Below, piece by piece: positions 34,745-48,522 of a DNA stretch of 64,000 nt. The first letter of the stretch is position 1, and every line of letters begins with the position of its first letter. Below the pieces are notes generated by a model. That model saw nothing but the letters and a program-made list of their open reading frames with translations. It had not been told where the DNA came from and searched no databases. The stretch is from Lingula anatina (lineage: Eukaryota; Brachiopoda; Lingulata; Lingulida; Lingulidae): positions 51,073 to 115,072 of the forward strand of contig NW_019776022.1 in NCBI RefSeq assembly GCF_001039355.2, in the 5' to 3' direction. Position numbers and translations under genes: made by a program.

Positions 34745-37121
34745 CTAGGTGTGGCTTGTGATGACAGCTACTAGTTCTGGGTTTTGCGCCGCGGGGTCCG
34801 TAACTGGTGGCGTTGATGATGGCTGATATGGCGGGGGCTGGGGAATAGCGGCAGCACCTAATATGGAAAAAATTCTGATATTTTTATATGTTTTTAAAAT
34901 TATTTTATGTCAATATCTAAAGTACACTGCTAAATATACAACTTTAATGAAGTATTCTATTAAATTATCTTGGAAAAAAAGTCATCATTATCATCATGGT
35001 CCTGTACCTGCGGAGACCTGTTGTTGGGAGTTGACTGCAGTATTTGTATTCTCTGTAGTGGTGGCGGCTGTTACCACTGGCTCCCCTGGGTATGGGGGCA
35101 GATCCTGCTTTGATGGGGGGTATGCATCTGGTTTGGAAATCACCTGGAAATATCAGATAGAATGAGAAAGAGTTTGGCATAAAATCTGTTAATAAGAAAA
35201 CTCTTCACAAAGTAAAAGATATTCTAACAAAGAAGTTGGGCTACTCTGGCTCAATGTCACTCACATATAATAGGAAATCCACTTTGAAATCCTTTTATAA
35301 GTCATCAAATACTTGTACATATTTCTGGATCAGTCTAAGGCTTAGCTCGACACACTGCTAACATCAGATAGCCAGCTAACTGAAACCAGACAGCCAACTA
35401 ACTAAAGCCAGCTTTGCTATTTTGGTCTTGTAGCTAGCTATTTCAGGCCTACCCAACTACCAGACTCGGCACCGAATGATCCTGAATTCACCGGTAGATC
35501 AGACCACACTACCCGTTTTCAAGGTGTGTGTCAGATCGAATTACACAGTATCATACCCTGAACAAATTTTGAGTGGTGATGCAATGCTTTTCAACCCCGC
35601 TGAGAATCGTCACTATCACATCGCGTACTAGGCAAGAGCGGTGTCGCGTCTGCTACTGTGTTATGCAATCTGACACACACCTTGAAAACGGGTAGTGTGG
35701 TCTGATCTACCGGTGAATTCAGGATCATTCAATGCCGAGTCTGGTAGTTGGGTAGGCCTGTATTTGTCCACAAACAGTATTCTAGTAGTTGACAGTCAAG
35801 AGTGTTCTAGGGTCACAGCTACACTGGACAATTTGTGACCACACAACTGAATTGTCTGTATTCATAGAAGTCTTTGCTAAGACAGATTTTCTACTAGCTA
35901 CAGTTATAGAGCAGAACAGATCTCTCTGGTGCTATATGAGTGGCCCCTACCTCTGCATAAGGGGGTGGAGAGGGGAAATTCCCCTGGGCCTGTTGCTGGG
36001 GGTATGGCCCCCCATACGGGTACATCTGGGGGCCTGCAGGGTTGGTATAGTCCATGGGGGGTATGAAGAGATGACCCTGCTGTGCAGTGGTGGTGCGTTG
36101 CTGGGCCAACATCCACTGGCGACGGCGCCAATAGCCACATGCCCCGAAACACGACAGAAGGATGAAGATGATTATGAACCTGAAGAAGAATTGGCAATTG
36201 ATGCAATGAATGTATTATTTTTTATAATAATTCTTTTCATGAAAAGATCTTGACCATCAGGTACTAGTATGCTTATTTTTGGTCAAATTAATTCCTTCAT
36301 TTACATTTTGAACAAAAATATACATTTGTTAAATCTTCAATTTCTTAGAAATTGCTACAGATCAAAAATGTAAACTTTCTGTAGCTTTTACTAGCAATGT
36401 ATCATCTACAGATGTGCAGCAATTTTATCCATGTTGGAAATAAATAAAAATTAAAAAATTTATGTTTTCATTAAGGCTGCCCAAATTCAGGTTACTTTTT
36501 CGTGTTTCAATCTTAAATCATGAAACTGAATATCTTACCAGAAATACCACATGTTCCAAATGCTCCAACTGTAGTAGTAGCCATCATAGCTACAACAACC
36601 CTCACTGCAGCAGCCATAGTCACAGCTGAAACAGAAACAAGGGAGATTGTACAATATATCACAGGTAGACCAAGGTGGGAGTGCTGGGGACTCGGGGTGG
36701 GGAGGGGGGGGCAAGGGGGGGGGGGGCAGGGAGTCCCATACCCAGAGAGAAAAAAAAAAGCTTAAAAGAGACCCTTTCATATACTACCACTACTGCAAAA
36801 TGTAACAGAACTTCATCTTTTATTCAAACATGTTATCTTCTATTTTGGAGTCAGTCCAAATCAAGGGATTAGTTTCTCCCAACTGGCTAGAACTTCAGCC
36901 GTTGTAGCCACTGGCATAATTCTTCTTACAAAGCATACTGAATCATGCAACTTAATGAAGTGTCCATGAAGTGAAATGTTGCCTTTGCTGGCAGCAGATT
37001 CTTGCATGTGAGAGGCGGAGTACAGACATATTACGAGACACTGCACCTGTGCACAAACTAACAGGCTATCTGCTTTTCATGGGCAGAAGACAATTATTTT
37101 ATGGATAAACATTTGCAATAC

Positions 37122-37153
<32 letters not shown>

Positions 37154-40100
37154 CAATATATATATATATATATTTTTTTTTTTCATTTTGTCTTGTTTGG
37201 CAAAATTGTAGTAAATTACTAAATCAACTTTAACTTCATCCAAAATGAAAAGCAGTCTACAATTCTTTAATCAATTCATCCTCATACGACAGCGGACATT
37301 AATTCAAAAAGCAGAATGTTGTGTACAATCTCGCTGAAAAACACACATATGTATCATGCACGATACAGTAGCTACATACACCACGTCTGGTTCTTGTTCT
37401 CCTCACCCACAAAAACTAAGTCACATACACCACTCTTCAGCAAGATGCATGTGACGTTCATGCACACTTCTCAGCCACGCATGTCACACACACACACACC
37501 TTGCTGCCTTGTGTTATCTAGCAAGAAATCTAAGAGTAATGGTGATAATCACACAAGCATACATATTCCAGGAACTCCATATTGATAAAAACCCCTGAGG
37601 GAGTCATACTCACTATCTCTGAAAATCTTGGCAGAATTCAGCTGCTACCTGAAGAGACAAAGAAAGTAAATTGAATATATTATGTCAACAATGATGAAAT
37701 CTTGATCTTTTAACATGAAATAGTTCACAAAGAAAAAAAAAAAAACAGATAAAATTATACCACACAGTCAGATAATGCAAATTCTGCACACATTACTAGT
37801 ACTGCCTTCATACTTCAACAATTAAGAAAACTGCTTTGTTCTTTAAAAGCAAAACTTAGTAAGATACGGAAACATCCTGATAAAATGTTTAGGATAGGTC
37901 ATAATGGGCTTACTAGTACTTGGAATCGATAAGATTTTGGTAGTGATCCAATAAATAATCAATAATGAGAACTGAGCTGCCTTATAACAAGTCGAGTGCT
38001 TTGTGAGTGCTTTTCTACTTCAAATAATTGTGCTTCCCTGTTTAATATTAAGTTTCTTGTATTATTGACATTATTCCCTACATGAAAATGGATGCTGCAG
38101 ACTTTAAGAAGACAACAATCACCTAGACTTGGTGACCCTACAGATATATCTAGGCCACTTTCATCTCTGCCACTCCTTTATGATCCCCAAATGGAAACAT
38201 TTCTTCAAAAACACAATAAACCAGACAGGTAACCCCAATAGCAGGCAAACTCCCAAGAGGTCAGGGATAAACCAGTGGAAAGAAAGGCCCTTGTGTGGTA
38301 AATGTCATCCCTTTTTAAAGCAACACTGAGAAAAAAAACAATTTCCTTGCAACTGGCCCAAGCTTTACCAGTCCAGCAAAGATCAGAAATGCCAAGCACC
38401 TGCCTTGTGCCTTGTATTACAGCCGACCTTTCTCCAAAGTAATGTGTCCTCAGATATGCTGACCTAACTGACTGACCTGAGATGACCCGAGATAACCTCA
38501 GCTCCTCTTTAAGTACACATATCAGTTTAATTATTAATTGGTTATTCAGAAATGGTCTTGAATGCCCTCTACAAATAATCTGTTTAGTCTGTCAAGGTTT
38601 TGGAGTTAAAATCCATTATAGATCTATTTGAATGTGGGTATCGACTTTTGTTTGAATCCTCCATTTTGTTTAAATGTATACTTTGTTTACGTTTTAGTGG
38701 GAGGATCACATTAAAGAGAAATTCCTATCATGCCAGCTCCCTCCTCAGATATGACCAATTACCATTCACACAAATGCTTCTGAGATGTGTGTGCTATCAA
38801 TGGTTGATATATCGTCTGAAAAATACTGCCACTTTACTATCAACACATCTACTAGCCACTAATAATGTTTAAACCCGTTTGTGTTTATACTTTCTTTTTC
38901 TGCCCATTAAAGGCAATCTATTTCCATCTTATCTACATGTAACTGCTTTCTTCAGCCAAGGGAGTGTTTTTTTTTTTCCACTTTATTTCAGGTTTCACTA
39001 AATACTTATCATGATATGTACAAGACATGTCCTAAAATACAGCAGGAATCAGGAAAGTGTACAGAATCGTCATGATGTGCAGACAGCAAAATATTCCTCA
39101 GACATGTTAATTGATTTTAATGGAGCAGCAGGCATGGACATGGGGCTCCCATTAGCATTGTACTAGTAATTGATCCTAGCTAACTCTTATTGGTCTTATT
39201 TGTCTTCCTATACTAATTGCTTTTACCTAACTTTATTATACCCCATGGTATTATTAAGAAGTCAGTACAATGAATTTATTTAGAGGTCTGAAAAAATTAC
39301 CAATTTGAAAACACCTTTCTGCAACCTCATTCAGAATTTCCATGCAACACTGCCGCTTAAAACATGGTATAAAGTTCTGCAATGATCATGAAATATTCAC
39401 TTAGAAAATAATGATTATCTAGCTCACAGATGAATCATCAAGAGAGAAGTTTTTATTCATCTTGTCACTCATGCACAGTTAGATAATTAATACTCTTGAT
39501 TTTAGTCTACAGTATTGATTTCGTCTGCCTACGAAGAAAAAAAAAAATATGCTCAAATATATCCCAACATCACACAAATTAATATCTGCTGACCACAAAA
39601 ACTCCTTTTTTTATTTGTGATTGAAATGCAGGTCAAATAAGGATGGGAACCCTTGGCCACCCAACTTATCTGAAGTCAAGAGACCTTGAAGATCTCACCA
39701 CAGTAAATATATCCTTGTTATTGAGAGTCACCTGTACACAGTATCGATCAACAAGAAAACACATACAAGCTGCTTTATTGTCAGACTTGACAAAATTCAT
39801 TATGCAGACCAGTGAAAAAGCGAAAGACAAACACAGCAGAAAACCCGTTAAAATGTTTTTTAAAAATCTAATGAAAACAGAACAAAGTAATACTAAACCT
39901 ATGCTGACAACCTACATTCAAACAAAAGTTGAGAAAATGAAAAAAATAAAAATAAAAAACACAAGAGGAGCAAACTGAGGACAAAGGCAACATAACAGAG
40001 ATGATTGCGCAGCTGATGACGTGAAAACTGATTGCAAAGCGATGAAATGGACTTGATTGCAGAATTAGAGTACCTTTGTGTAATGAGCACCTGCATCTCT

Positions 40101-42697
40101 CTCACTACCTGTCAATAATACCTACACAATAGGGAGCCATGTTAATATTTGCAATATCTAGGAAATACATGATATACAAATTATCACCATCCTTATGATT
40201 ATTAGTACACTGTTTTGACGATCACAAGCTTCGCAAAGGAACTTTTGCCTGAAAATTGGCTTCAAGGTTCCTGAGCCAAGATAAACCAACAGTTCAATGA
40301 AATAAAATTACTAGTATATGTTTGCACCTCTTTAAAAACATTAACAGGCTTCAAACAATAATACAGTATGCTCTTAACTGAGGTGGACTTCTGTGAGTTT
40401 GTCCTGAAATAATGCTGGCCAAGTGCTGGTCTAAGAGTCTAAACTCACCACTAATGTTATTTTGAAAAGCTGGTTGCAGTATTACTGTAACAGTCCAGTT
40501 GTAAAGGTGATTACTGCACTCCACAATGACATATATCAGTGTACAAAGCTTAGACCCCATTCCCATAGATTTTAGAACGATCTATCCCTATGGGGAGTCT
40601 CACTTGATTACTGCCGGCTTAGCCGGCTTAAGCGTCTGTCCCGCCTATAAAAGCTGTCAGGAGTAATTAACTATGGTTCGGGCTCGGCTGACTGCAATTT
40701 AGCGTGAACCCCCAGGGAGTTAGGTCAATCTAAATCTAAATCCCTGGATCGATCTAAATCTCTGTAAATACACCCTTAAAAATGCTTATTCCTGATCTCA
40801 CAAGGTATAAATTAATGAAATTGCAGTTTTGACCACAGACCTAAAACTACTAGTACTCACATCTCTCTCCCTATCTCTTTTAAATAAAAAATCAAAGATT
40901 TCTTTTTTTTTCTCCTTATTTTTTTTATTACTAGTAGGGACGTTGTCTTATCGCACTGCACTTATTACATTCTAGATTGTATTCAGAGATATAAGTACTA
41001 GCATGGCATGTTTTACTCCAGCTACTAACATTAGAAGGTAGCCCTTTTTCCTTTTCATTGTTCTCTGTGTGCACATGAGCAGGTCCATTGACATCACTGT
41101 CAATTATCAAGGATATATATCAATCTTCAAACTCGTACCCGTCATCTAAGTTCACGCATTGACATGAGTTTGACATTATCAATCTTCTACAACCTCTTTA
41201 ATCTAAGATGAAGGATTCAGTCTTTAGGAGCACAATTATCAATTTGATTAGCTTGACAGACATGCTGAAAACTTTTCAGAATGGCCGGACATTTGGACCG
41301 ACAGTAATGAAAATTTTGCTGGACCGAATGGATTTTTGTCGGACCAAAAATCACCCTATTCGTTTGAGACAGATACTACTGGTATGATTAGAGTAGCTTA
41401 CTTTGTTTGTGAATGTGATAGGTTTGAAATGGAAGGGAAAAACACTTTGAGTTTTATATAATTTTATGAGTTAAGTATGTCGAATGATGACTGTAAATTC
41501 AAAATTGCTGCTCTTAAAACTCTTGTCGGTCCTTTGGACCGACCAAGTCCAATTTTTTACCAGTCCAGACAAATTTTCCCGATCATAACCGATCGGACTG
41601 ACAGTTTCAGCACGTCTGGCTTGATTATTAATACATCCCTTTACCTCTTCTGTGAATGCTTGAAATCAACTTCATCTTTACAGATCTTTAATTTAAAGTA
41701 CTAGTAATAAAACTAATGCAGTTTTACAGTTATAAACAAGTTGTGTTTTGTTTTGATAATGGACTGAGAGTGCATCTGAACTAACAGCTTAGAAATATTT
41801 GTGGGTCATATAAACAGTCATTATCCAATGCCTATGCAAAGATGTGACAGAGGGAAAAACCCTGCTCCTGAATGGAAAATCCAATCACCCTCAGTTTCCT
41901 TTTTAAATGTACATTAAGCATTTCTTGCTGAACTAATCTGAGAACAAATACTTTTTTCGCCATATTTTATGCTAAAAAAAGTTCTTTTTTGCAGGTAAAG
42001 CATACACTGTACACCTATGGGATTCTATTTTTCTGAATCACGTGAGAGGTGTACAGTGTATTACCTGTGACTGTGCTTGAGGTCACATCCTGGTTTGAAA
42101 TGAAAGTGGCAGACATTTCAACATCAACTTTCCTTTTGTTCTATTGCACAATCAAGTTACACTAGAGGGAAACTGTAGAAATCATGATGCATGTGCAGAG
42201 GGGGGGGGGGGGGCACTTCTGAGTACATGAAGGTCCTACATGCACAATACCTTATCACAATAGTAGCACTCCTTTAGCTATACAGTGTACTTCAGTTTGT
42301 ACAATTTAACACTTTCAAGTTTCACTTAGCGCATACTATGATACTTCTGCTGTCCTCGAACCTGAAATCTCGACAAAAACTTCCTGGTTGTAACCACACA
42401 TTATCCCGCAACCAACAGTCCGCTGGTGCTTTGTTATCAATATTTAGAGCACAGGCACTACCTGGTGTCATATCACATCAGAATGACTTGACAGAATCAT
42501 CATGACAATTCAACATATCATTGGCATACATGGTTTGAAAATGAAACACAAAAGATTTTCAAAACATTTACTGGTGCAGTCATCTTGACAGAACTGTAAC
42601 GAAACACATAAAATATCTCGTTTCTCTCCCTGCATACCTGTAAAATGTTGTTTCCTAGGAAAACTAAAAGTATCTGTATAACTGTCGACAGTGACAT
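34745..42697 (-). CDS. Small PPxY-motif membrane protein of the WBP1/VOPP1 family
   Basis: Exons on the minus strand, 5' to 3': 42638-42697, 37614-37648, 36539-36625, 35951-36179, 35008-35143, 34745-34857; 219 aa. Residues 1-20 are a signal peptide. Residues 26-43 are Cys-rich, with the CxxxCCxxxCC pattern (Cys33, 37, 38, 42, 43). WNMWYFWF starts the single membrane helix (about 55-78), which ends in a GYWRRRQW stop-transfer. The Pro/Gln-rich cytosolic tail has three PPxY motifs (SPPPYAE, LPPYPG, PPPYQP). Vertebrate WBP1, WBP1L and VOPP1 share this plan. PPxY motifs bind WW domains of NEDD4-type ubiquitin ligases or WWOX (family knowledge). Intron 1 is 5 kb and carries two MITEs. I cannot decide which vertebrate paralogue is closest, so no symbol is given. 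Confidence 0.87.
35444..35760. mobile_element. Fold-back MITE (317 bp) with about 100-bp inverted repeats
   Basis: Left arm starts CAGGCCTACCCAACTACCAG and the right arm ends with its near-perfect reverse complement, with roughly 100 bases matching on each side, including CCGGTAGATCAGACCACACT. TATTT lies directly outside both ends, possibly a 5-bp target duplication. Located in intron 4 of the WBP1/VOPP1-like gene. Confidence 0.88.
37122..37175. repeat. (TG)n(TA)n microsatellite
   Basis: A TG run followed by TA repeats and a T run, in intron 2 of the WBP1/VOPP1-like gene. Confidence 0.9.
40552..40776. mobile_element. MITE family A, copy 3
   Basis: Shares ends (CCCATAGATTTTAGAACGATC, GGATCGATCTAAATC) and the core TTTAGCGTGAACCCCCAGGG with the copies at 530-742 and 21690-21910. 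The most diverged of the three. It lies in intron 1 of the WBP1/VOPP1-like gene. Confidence 0.73.
41257..41618. mobile_element. MITE family B, copy 2
   Basis: Ends CAGACATGCTGAAAAC and GTTTCAGCACGTCTG. Same length, orientation and interior as the copy at 19135-19497. It retains GACCGACC motifs more completely. Confidence 0.78.
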
Positions 42698-43088
42698 TTC
42701 GGTCTTTGGTGTCTTCTAGCTCTTCAAATGGGAATTAATCACTGTATTGTTACGGTAGTAAAACGTTCTGTCGCTCCGAATCTCGATCTATTATTGGAAA
42801 CTGTGACGTCAAGAAGCAAGGTGCCCGTATGATGAAAAAAATAGGAAATGTTTTATACAAGGAAATGGATAAGAACAAAGAGCCTACCGAACAAACATGT
42901 AGATTCTTTGAAAGAAAATGACAGAACTAGACTTGAATTTAAATATCATGTGGTTATGAATTACGATTGACAAATTTATGATCTTTTGTGTCTGAAGATT
43001 GGTTTCATCAAGGTCAAGGCTGTTCATCTCCCAGGAAGCTCATTTAAAATAAAAACATTCCCTACTACTGGTAGATATTGGCAGAAAC
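42698..43088. promoter_or_regulatory. Divergent promoter between the WBP1/VOPP1-like gene and FAM221A
   Basis: 391 bases between two outward-facing start codons. It must hold both 5' leaders and promoters. I see no TATA box and no clear factor site. Confidence 0.5.
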
Positions 43089-46000
43089 ATGGCAGAGAGA
43101 CAGTATCACCTTAAATTCGGCGGAAACGCTGCAGCGTCCGTTGACGCTTATTTGGAGTACAAGAGGTACGGACGATGGAGTTTAATTGCTGTTAACTTTG
43201 AATCTAAAAATTGAATTAAATTCTTACATTCTGCCCATCGTACATGTACGATTTCTACTGGTAGGCATCGAATAAAGCAAGAAGCACGAGAAAGGAAAAT
43301 AAAAAAAAATTGAAATGAAATATATATACATATATGGAGAGAAGGGGAGTGAGAGAGAAGGAGATAGTGTTTGATAATTAAAAATAATAAGCATTAGAGC
43401 TGATTTGGACTAAAATTAAAAATTTTGGCCGTAATTTTTTATAAAATTGTAAATGTGTACAATCACGTTTACCAGTTTTCAACACACCTGCGATATTTCT
43501 TTATTATTATACATATCAACTTAACTTTGACATTTCAGGATAGTCGGGGATGATGATGGGGGCAAATTGTTCTCACCGGAAGAATATGAAGAATACAAGA
43601 AGAGAGTTCTGCCTCAGGTAATAATGTATTTTATAACATATTATATGAAAAACATTAAAAAAATATTGTTTAATTTAATTTGTTTGTGCACATAACTTTA
43701 TGAAAAATTCATTCATTAGCCTTCTTTGTACTTGCTTTCAATTGCTAATAACAAACAGGTACATTTAAAATCCAATGTGAGGTGCTTATGGAATATATCC
43801 CTAAATTTTGTTTCATAGATGGTAGATCGATGGGTGCCTATTTGCCTAGGTATATCCTAAATGTTTTTATCAGTTACCTGTTGACACATTTTTTGGCGTG
43901 GCATTTTTTTTTTCAACAGCGTCTTGAGAACAGAGTCTACACAGCGTGGACAGCACCAAGTGGCATGGACTGCAAGCTTATTGGTCCAGAAACACCATGC
44001 TTCTGCACACACAGGTAGAATTTACTCTGGCTCAAGATGATTCAATGATCTATAATGATTGTTATTTTGGGGTTTCCATTTTTATCATCATTTTAACAAA
44101 GAGCAGAATTTCCAGACCTTCCCCTCCTTTTAATGAGTAGAGGATGTAAAGCTAAAAACATTGATGAGACTTTCCCAACTATTGTCTGAATTCCGACTTT
44201 TTCAGGGTCATTTGGGTGAATGGTGTAAATCCAATGAATCGTGTAAATGCTACTTTTTCAGTGAGGACTGGTCTCATGCCTGTAAAAAGTTGTTATTTAA
44301 TTTTGCAAAGCATTCAGAGAGCATTTACTCTCCCCCAGCGCCCAACTTGAAGACTTGTGAAAATGATGATCAACATGGATGACCTATAGGAAGGTTGTTG
44401 TCTATATTGTAAAGCTAAGGCTCCTATGTACACTTAAGCTAACAGAAATAAACCTGTATTATAACCGAAGTCGTGAGTTTGTTGAGAGGAGACATACCAG
44501 ATCCCCAGCATACGGGTGAGGCCCTTACCCTGACCATCATAGACCCCCTTAATTATTTCCTATTGAAGGCACAGATGACCTTTACAGTACAAACCTAAAT
44601 AAGAAGGCATTTCTTTTCTTTGAAACCAGGTACAGGCAGCACAAGACAGATTTCCAGACAATTCCTGCTGAGCGTCCTATTCTCCTGCCCTGTAAAGTGA
44701 AGGGCTGCAAGTGCTCGTCATATCACTACGTGCCTCTCAATGGCACTCAGCCCATACGCTGCAGCTGTAAACATTACGCTGATGATCACTCTGAAGTGGG
44801 AGCATATAAGTGTAGAAAAGGTGAGGACTGGTCTTTGAATGCTGGGACTACACACAATATGGGGTGATAAGTGTGTGAATTTTCTTGGAATTTTGATGAC
44901 TTTATAAGTGGCCAAAAATGGTAAAGTGTGGATTGTGAGTTTAAAATTTGAAAATGTGTTTGCTTGTTTGTTATTTTTCTGTCAACTTTAGATAGAAAAA
45001 AGGCTACTAATTTATAAATTAGTAAAAAATGCAATAGCGCCTGTTTTATTTTTCTGGAGGATTTGAATGTTTATTTTGAAGTAGTACAAATAGAAATTAC
45101 TAATCATATTATTTCTTCAAATTTTGAGAAATTAATGGAAATATATTAATCAAAGGCACTTTTTACTGAAATTCAAGGCGGAATTAATTGTCCATAATTT
45201 AAAGGCTTCTGTCAAAGAAAGCTATCATTCTTACTATTCTTATTTCAATTCATTTATTGCACCATTACATTTCAAGATGGCTGTAAGTGTCCAGGATTTA
45301 AAAGCTCCTTTACATGTGGCTGTGGTGAGCCCACGTATGTCCACCATATGGTCACTGAGACCAAGGAGGAGAGACTGGCCAGGGGTCACCCCGTGGGGGA
45401 GGATGTACCCTATCAGGCCATGGGGGGCCTCACAGGGTTCTCCTCTCTCATGGATGGCTACATGAGGCTGGACCCCAGTGGGGCAGGTGAGATTGGAAAG
45501 TGTACCAAGGCATGGAGTTTTTTAGCTCTTAATTTCATCACTACAGGAGTTGCTTAAAAATGAGAAAACTTAGAATCCAACTCTCTGAAAAGATCGTACA
45601 TTTTTTTTACAGTTTTGGAAATGTTATACTTGGGTAATAAAGGGAAAAATACTAAAATTCCAGGAAAAATTGTTTGTAATAAGAGAGAATTCCCATCTAT
45701 TTATTCCAATTTAGTTATTTGTGGTATTTTTGATAGGCACTCATGTCCTCAGATTAACATTTTTTAACCAACCAGATTTTGCTTTATATACAATTGCCCC
45801 TCCCACCTTCATCCAACCTATCATATTTTCTATTACATTTCAGGTGCCCCTCCCATTGAGTTCTTGGACCAGCCCATCACATCAGCTGACCACCCGTTCC
45901 TGAAGGCCAATGTCCAGTCCATCAAGGCGCACCAGCTGGCCAGGGGACCCGTAAGGAAAGCGATACAAGGTCAGAAACCACAACTGTTAATACCATGATG

Positions 46001-47247
46001 TTAAGGCATTTTTTTCTTATTAATTAGTTATTTATTTCTGTCCTAAGAGTGCTTTGGTAGAGTGTGATGATTTCCTTTTTTAAAGCTGAACAATACATAA
46101 TATAATTATAGCTACGTCTAAAATGTTAGTGTAAATGTTATTCCAAGTTAACCACTAATGATTTTCTGCTTTGAATTTTAACATTATTGACCTTGAAATT
46201 TGTCTCTCCACCAGGTGGCAGTGCTGAAGTTGACCATGACCTTGCTGAGAGGATGTCTGCCATGCGCAGGCCTGGGGAGTCGGATATGGACTATTTTGAG
46301 AGGAGATATCAAGAGAGGGTAAGGCCTATGCTATTACCTCCTGCCCCACTTTTTAATGCCAAGCATTAAGTTAATGGGGCAATTTTAATGAAATATGGGC
46401 AGAACTAATGCAGCCCAAATTGGCCAACAATTTATTCAAATTCACCCCTTCATCGATAACATTGCAGCAGCCAATAAGCCATCTCCATTTTTTTAAATAA
46501 AATTTAATACTGTGGTTGTCCAAATGAATTTCTGTTGAAAGAAAAGAGTTAAAATGCATGCATGAATATAAGGCTCTGACACCATGAATGAATAATGCCT
46601 TTGAAAAATATTTTGGCCTGTAATCTCTAGATTTCAGCAGATCCTTTAGTTTGTTATATCTTTACACTTTGCCAGTACTTGTGTTTGGTTGTTCCAGGCA
46701 TTGCTCTACACCTAACACACTGTCACAATATTTGCCTGGTGAGCTCTGTCACAACTAACACAATATTTGCCTGGTGAGCTCTGTCACACCTAACACACTG
46801 ACACAATATTTGCCTGGTGAGCTGTGTCACAACTAACACACTGACACAATATTTGCCTGGTGACCTGTGTCACACCTAACACACTGACACAATATTTGCC
46901 TGGTGAGCTGTGTCACAACTAACTCAATCATACAGCAAGCACTGTAATCACACATACTCCTAATAATCTGTATAATCCAGACATGCCTTGAAGATTTTCA
47001 AAATTGCTCTGTATGCTCATATTCAAAGCTGGCATAGAGATGTGAGGGCAGTGTGAATTCATAATAAAAAGATTACAATTCTTTAAACTTTTCATTGACT
47101 CGTTTCTCTCTTTTATAACAGCAAAAAGCAGAACGCATGAAGTCCCGGGGTGCAATAGCAGCACCCGGCAGCTCAAAGCTACAGACTGGTGTACGGAAAA
47201 CCGCAACAGGTTCCAGCAAGGGAAGAGCAGCATCAGGAGGGAAGTGA
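43089..47247 (+). CDS. FAM221A: FAM221A homologue, cysteine-rich conserved protein
   Basis: Function unknown in any animal as far as I know. Exons: 43089-43165, 43539-43617, 43920-44014, 44630-44820, 45277-45486, 45844-45969, 46215-46318, 47122-47247; 335 aa (human 298, from memory). Near-identical family blocks include VGDDDGGKLFSPEEYEEYK, PSGMDCKLIGPETPCFCTHR, HYVPLNGTQPIRCSCKHYAD, KCPGFKSSFTCGCGEPTYVH and PYQAMGGLTGFSSLMDGYMR. The last is followed by the DMDYFERRYQER-type end. Many paired Cys/His residues suggest zinc binding (inference). The start codon is the first ATG of exon 1 and agrees with the human N-terminus in length. A 43-bp minisatellite lies in intron 7. Confidence 0.95.
46705..46925. 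repeat. 43-bp minisatellite in FAM221A intron 7
   Basis: Five copies of a unit containing CACAATATTTGCCTGGTGAG and TGTCACACCTAACACACTG. Unit starts are near 46726, 46761, 46804, 46846 and 46889; one unit is short (35 bp). Confidence 0.88.
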
Positions 47248-47642
47248 GCTCTTCGCAGCTACAGCCATAAATATGCCGTCCATGACTTGAAAGAGAAAAG
47301 ATTTGTTCATATTTCAGTTTCTCCAGCACTTAGTGTGATAATTGGTCTAAGTCTATTATGTCGTGAAGAACTGACTTGATTACTAATGAGCGAGAGTAAC
47401 TATGGCAGAGGGGAAACATTTACAGTGATAATTAGATGTTAAAAAGTACTATATATTTGTAAAAGATGGCCATTAATTGTGACGTAGGCTTTGAAAGCAG
47501 TCTACATTTTATCCCATTCCGTCCAGTCCATATCTGTGATTTAGTTCCACATTGAATAAACTGTGGAGAATTTTTTTAATGAATTTTTTCTTTTTTGAAA
47601 CATTCTGTCTGTGGGGTCGGTTATGCATGTTTTGTTTGCTGT

Positions 47643-47648
47643 AATAAA
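47643..47648 (+). terminator. Polyadenylation signal for FAM221A
   Basis: AATAAA followed by TTTTCTGTTTG, about 400 bases after the stop. An alternative AATAAA is at 47555-47560. Confidence 0.55.
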
Positions 47649-48271
47649 CTTGCTCAATTTGTAGCATTTTCTGTTTGTATCCACTTACTGATGCAGGATA
47701 TATGCTCTTTAAAAGTAAATTTATCTTAGTTCATTTACAATATATTTCATTTTAAACTTAACCTCAGTAATAATCTTTAACTTAACTCAGTCAGTGCCAT
47801 CTAAGTAAGCCAGAAGGATTTTAAAGGATATGAACTACAAAACTAATTGTGTGAATAGCAGAGACATTTTAATGATTAAAATCAAAATCTCCACTGCATT
47901 AAATTCAGATAAAAACAAGGTGCATACTGCGTAAATGCTTGTGTTGTAATTCCCAGAAAGTGTTGAAATTCCCAGAAAATCCAATTTTCACTGTTATACA
48001 AATCCATGTATATCTACAGCTCGCCTTGGTAGATTACTTTGGAGATGCATACAATATGATATGAGTTTATTCATTGTAGTAACAGGCCTCTGACCTAAAA
48101 TACATAACAATCTGTACTTATACAGAAGACGTTCAATCGAGGTTTTGGGCGTACATAAAGAAATCAATTATGAATATTAAATACAATTATTTCATTTATG
48201 GGCAAGTTTAATAGTCCTAGGATACAAGGTACCATCTGTGTCCGCCAAGGGATGACGCCTTGTTCTTTACT

Positions 48272-48522
48272 TTAGGACCGTTCAAACGAAAAATCTTTTT
48301 TTCTAAAAATCTAAAAATCTATTTGCGGTATATTGTGATCACGGTCTGTGCCCTGAATACCCCACGGCGTAATTACTGGCAGCGCCAGCCAGTTGCTTCC
48401 AAAGCTGTAATTAATACTCGGCGCTGCCAGTAATTACACCGCGGGGTATCCAGGGTACCGTGATCACAAGATACCGAAAATAGATTTTTAGAAAATAGAT
48501 TTTCCATGTGAACGCAGCCTTA
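48272..48522. mobile_element. Fold-back MITE (about 250 bp)
   Basis: Two arms of about 110 bases form a long hairpin. Both carry GTGATCACGGT, a GGTAT..., TAATTACTGGCAGCGC block and an AAATCTATTTT block in inverted order. The ends are TTAGGACCGTTCAAACG and, inverted, TTAAGGCTGCGTTCACATG, suggesting a TTA target site. It is inserted in a locally duplicated stretch (CCAAGGGATGA...GCCTTGTTC occurs on both sides). Confidence 0.85.

Noticed and set aside
39643-39978. 111-codon plus-strand ORF rich in Lys and Thr
   Set aside because: AT-rich composition, no homology, inside an intron of the WBP1/VOPP1-like gene.
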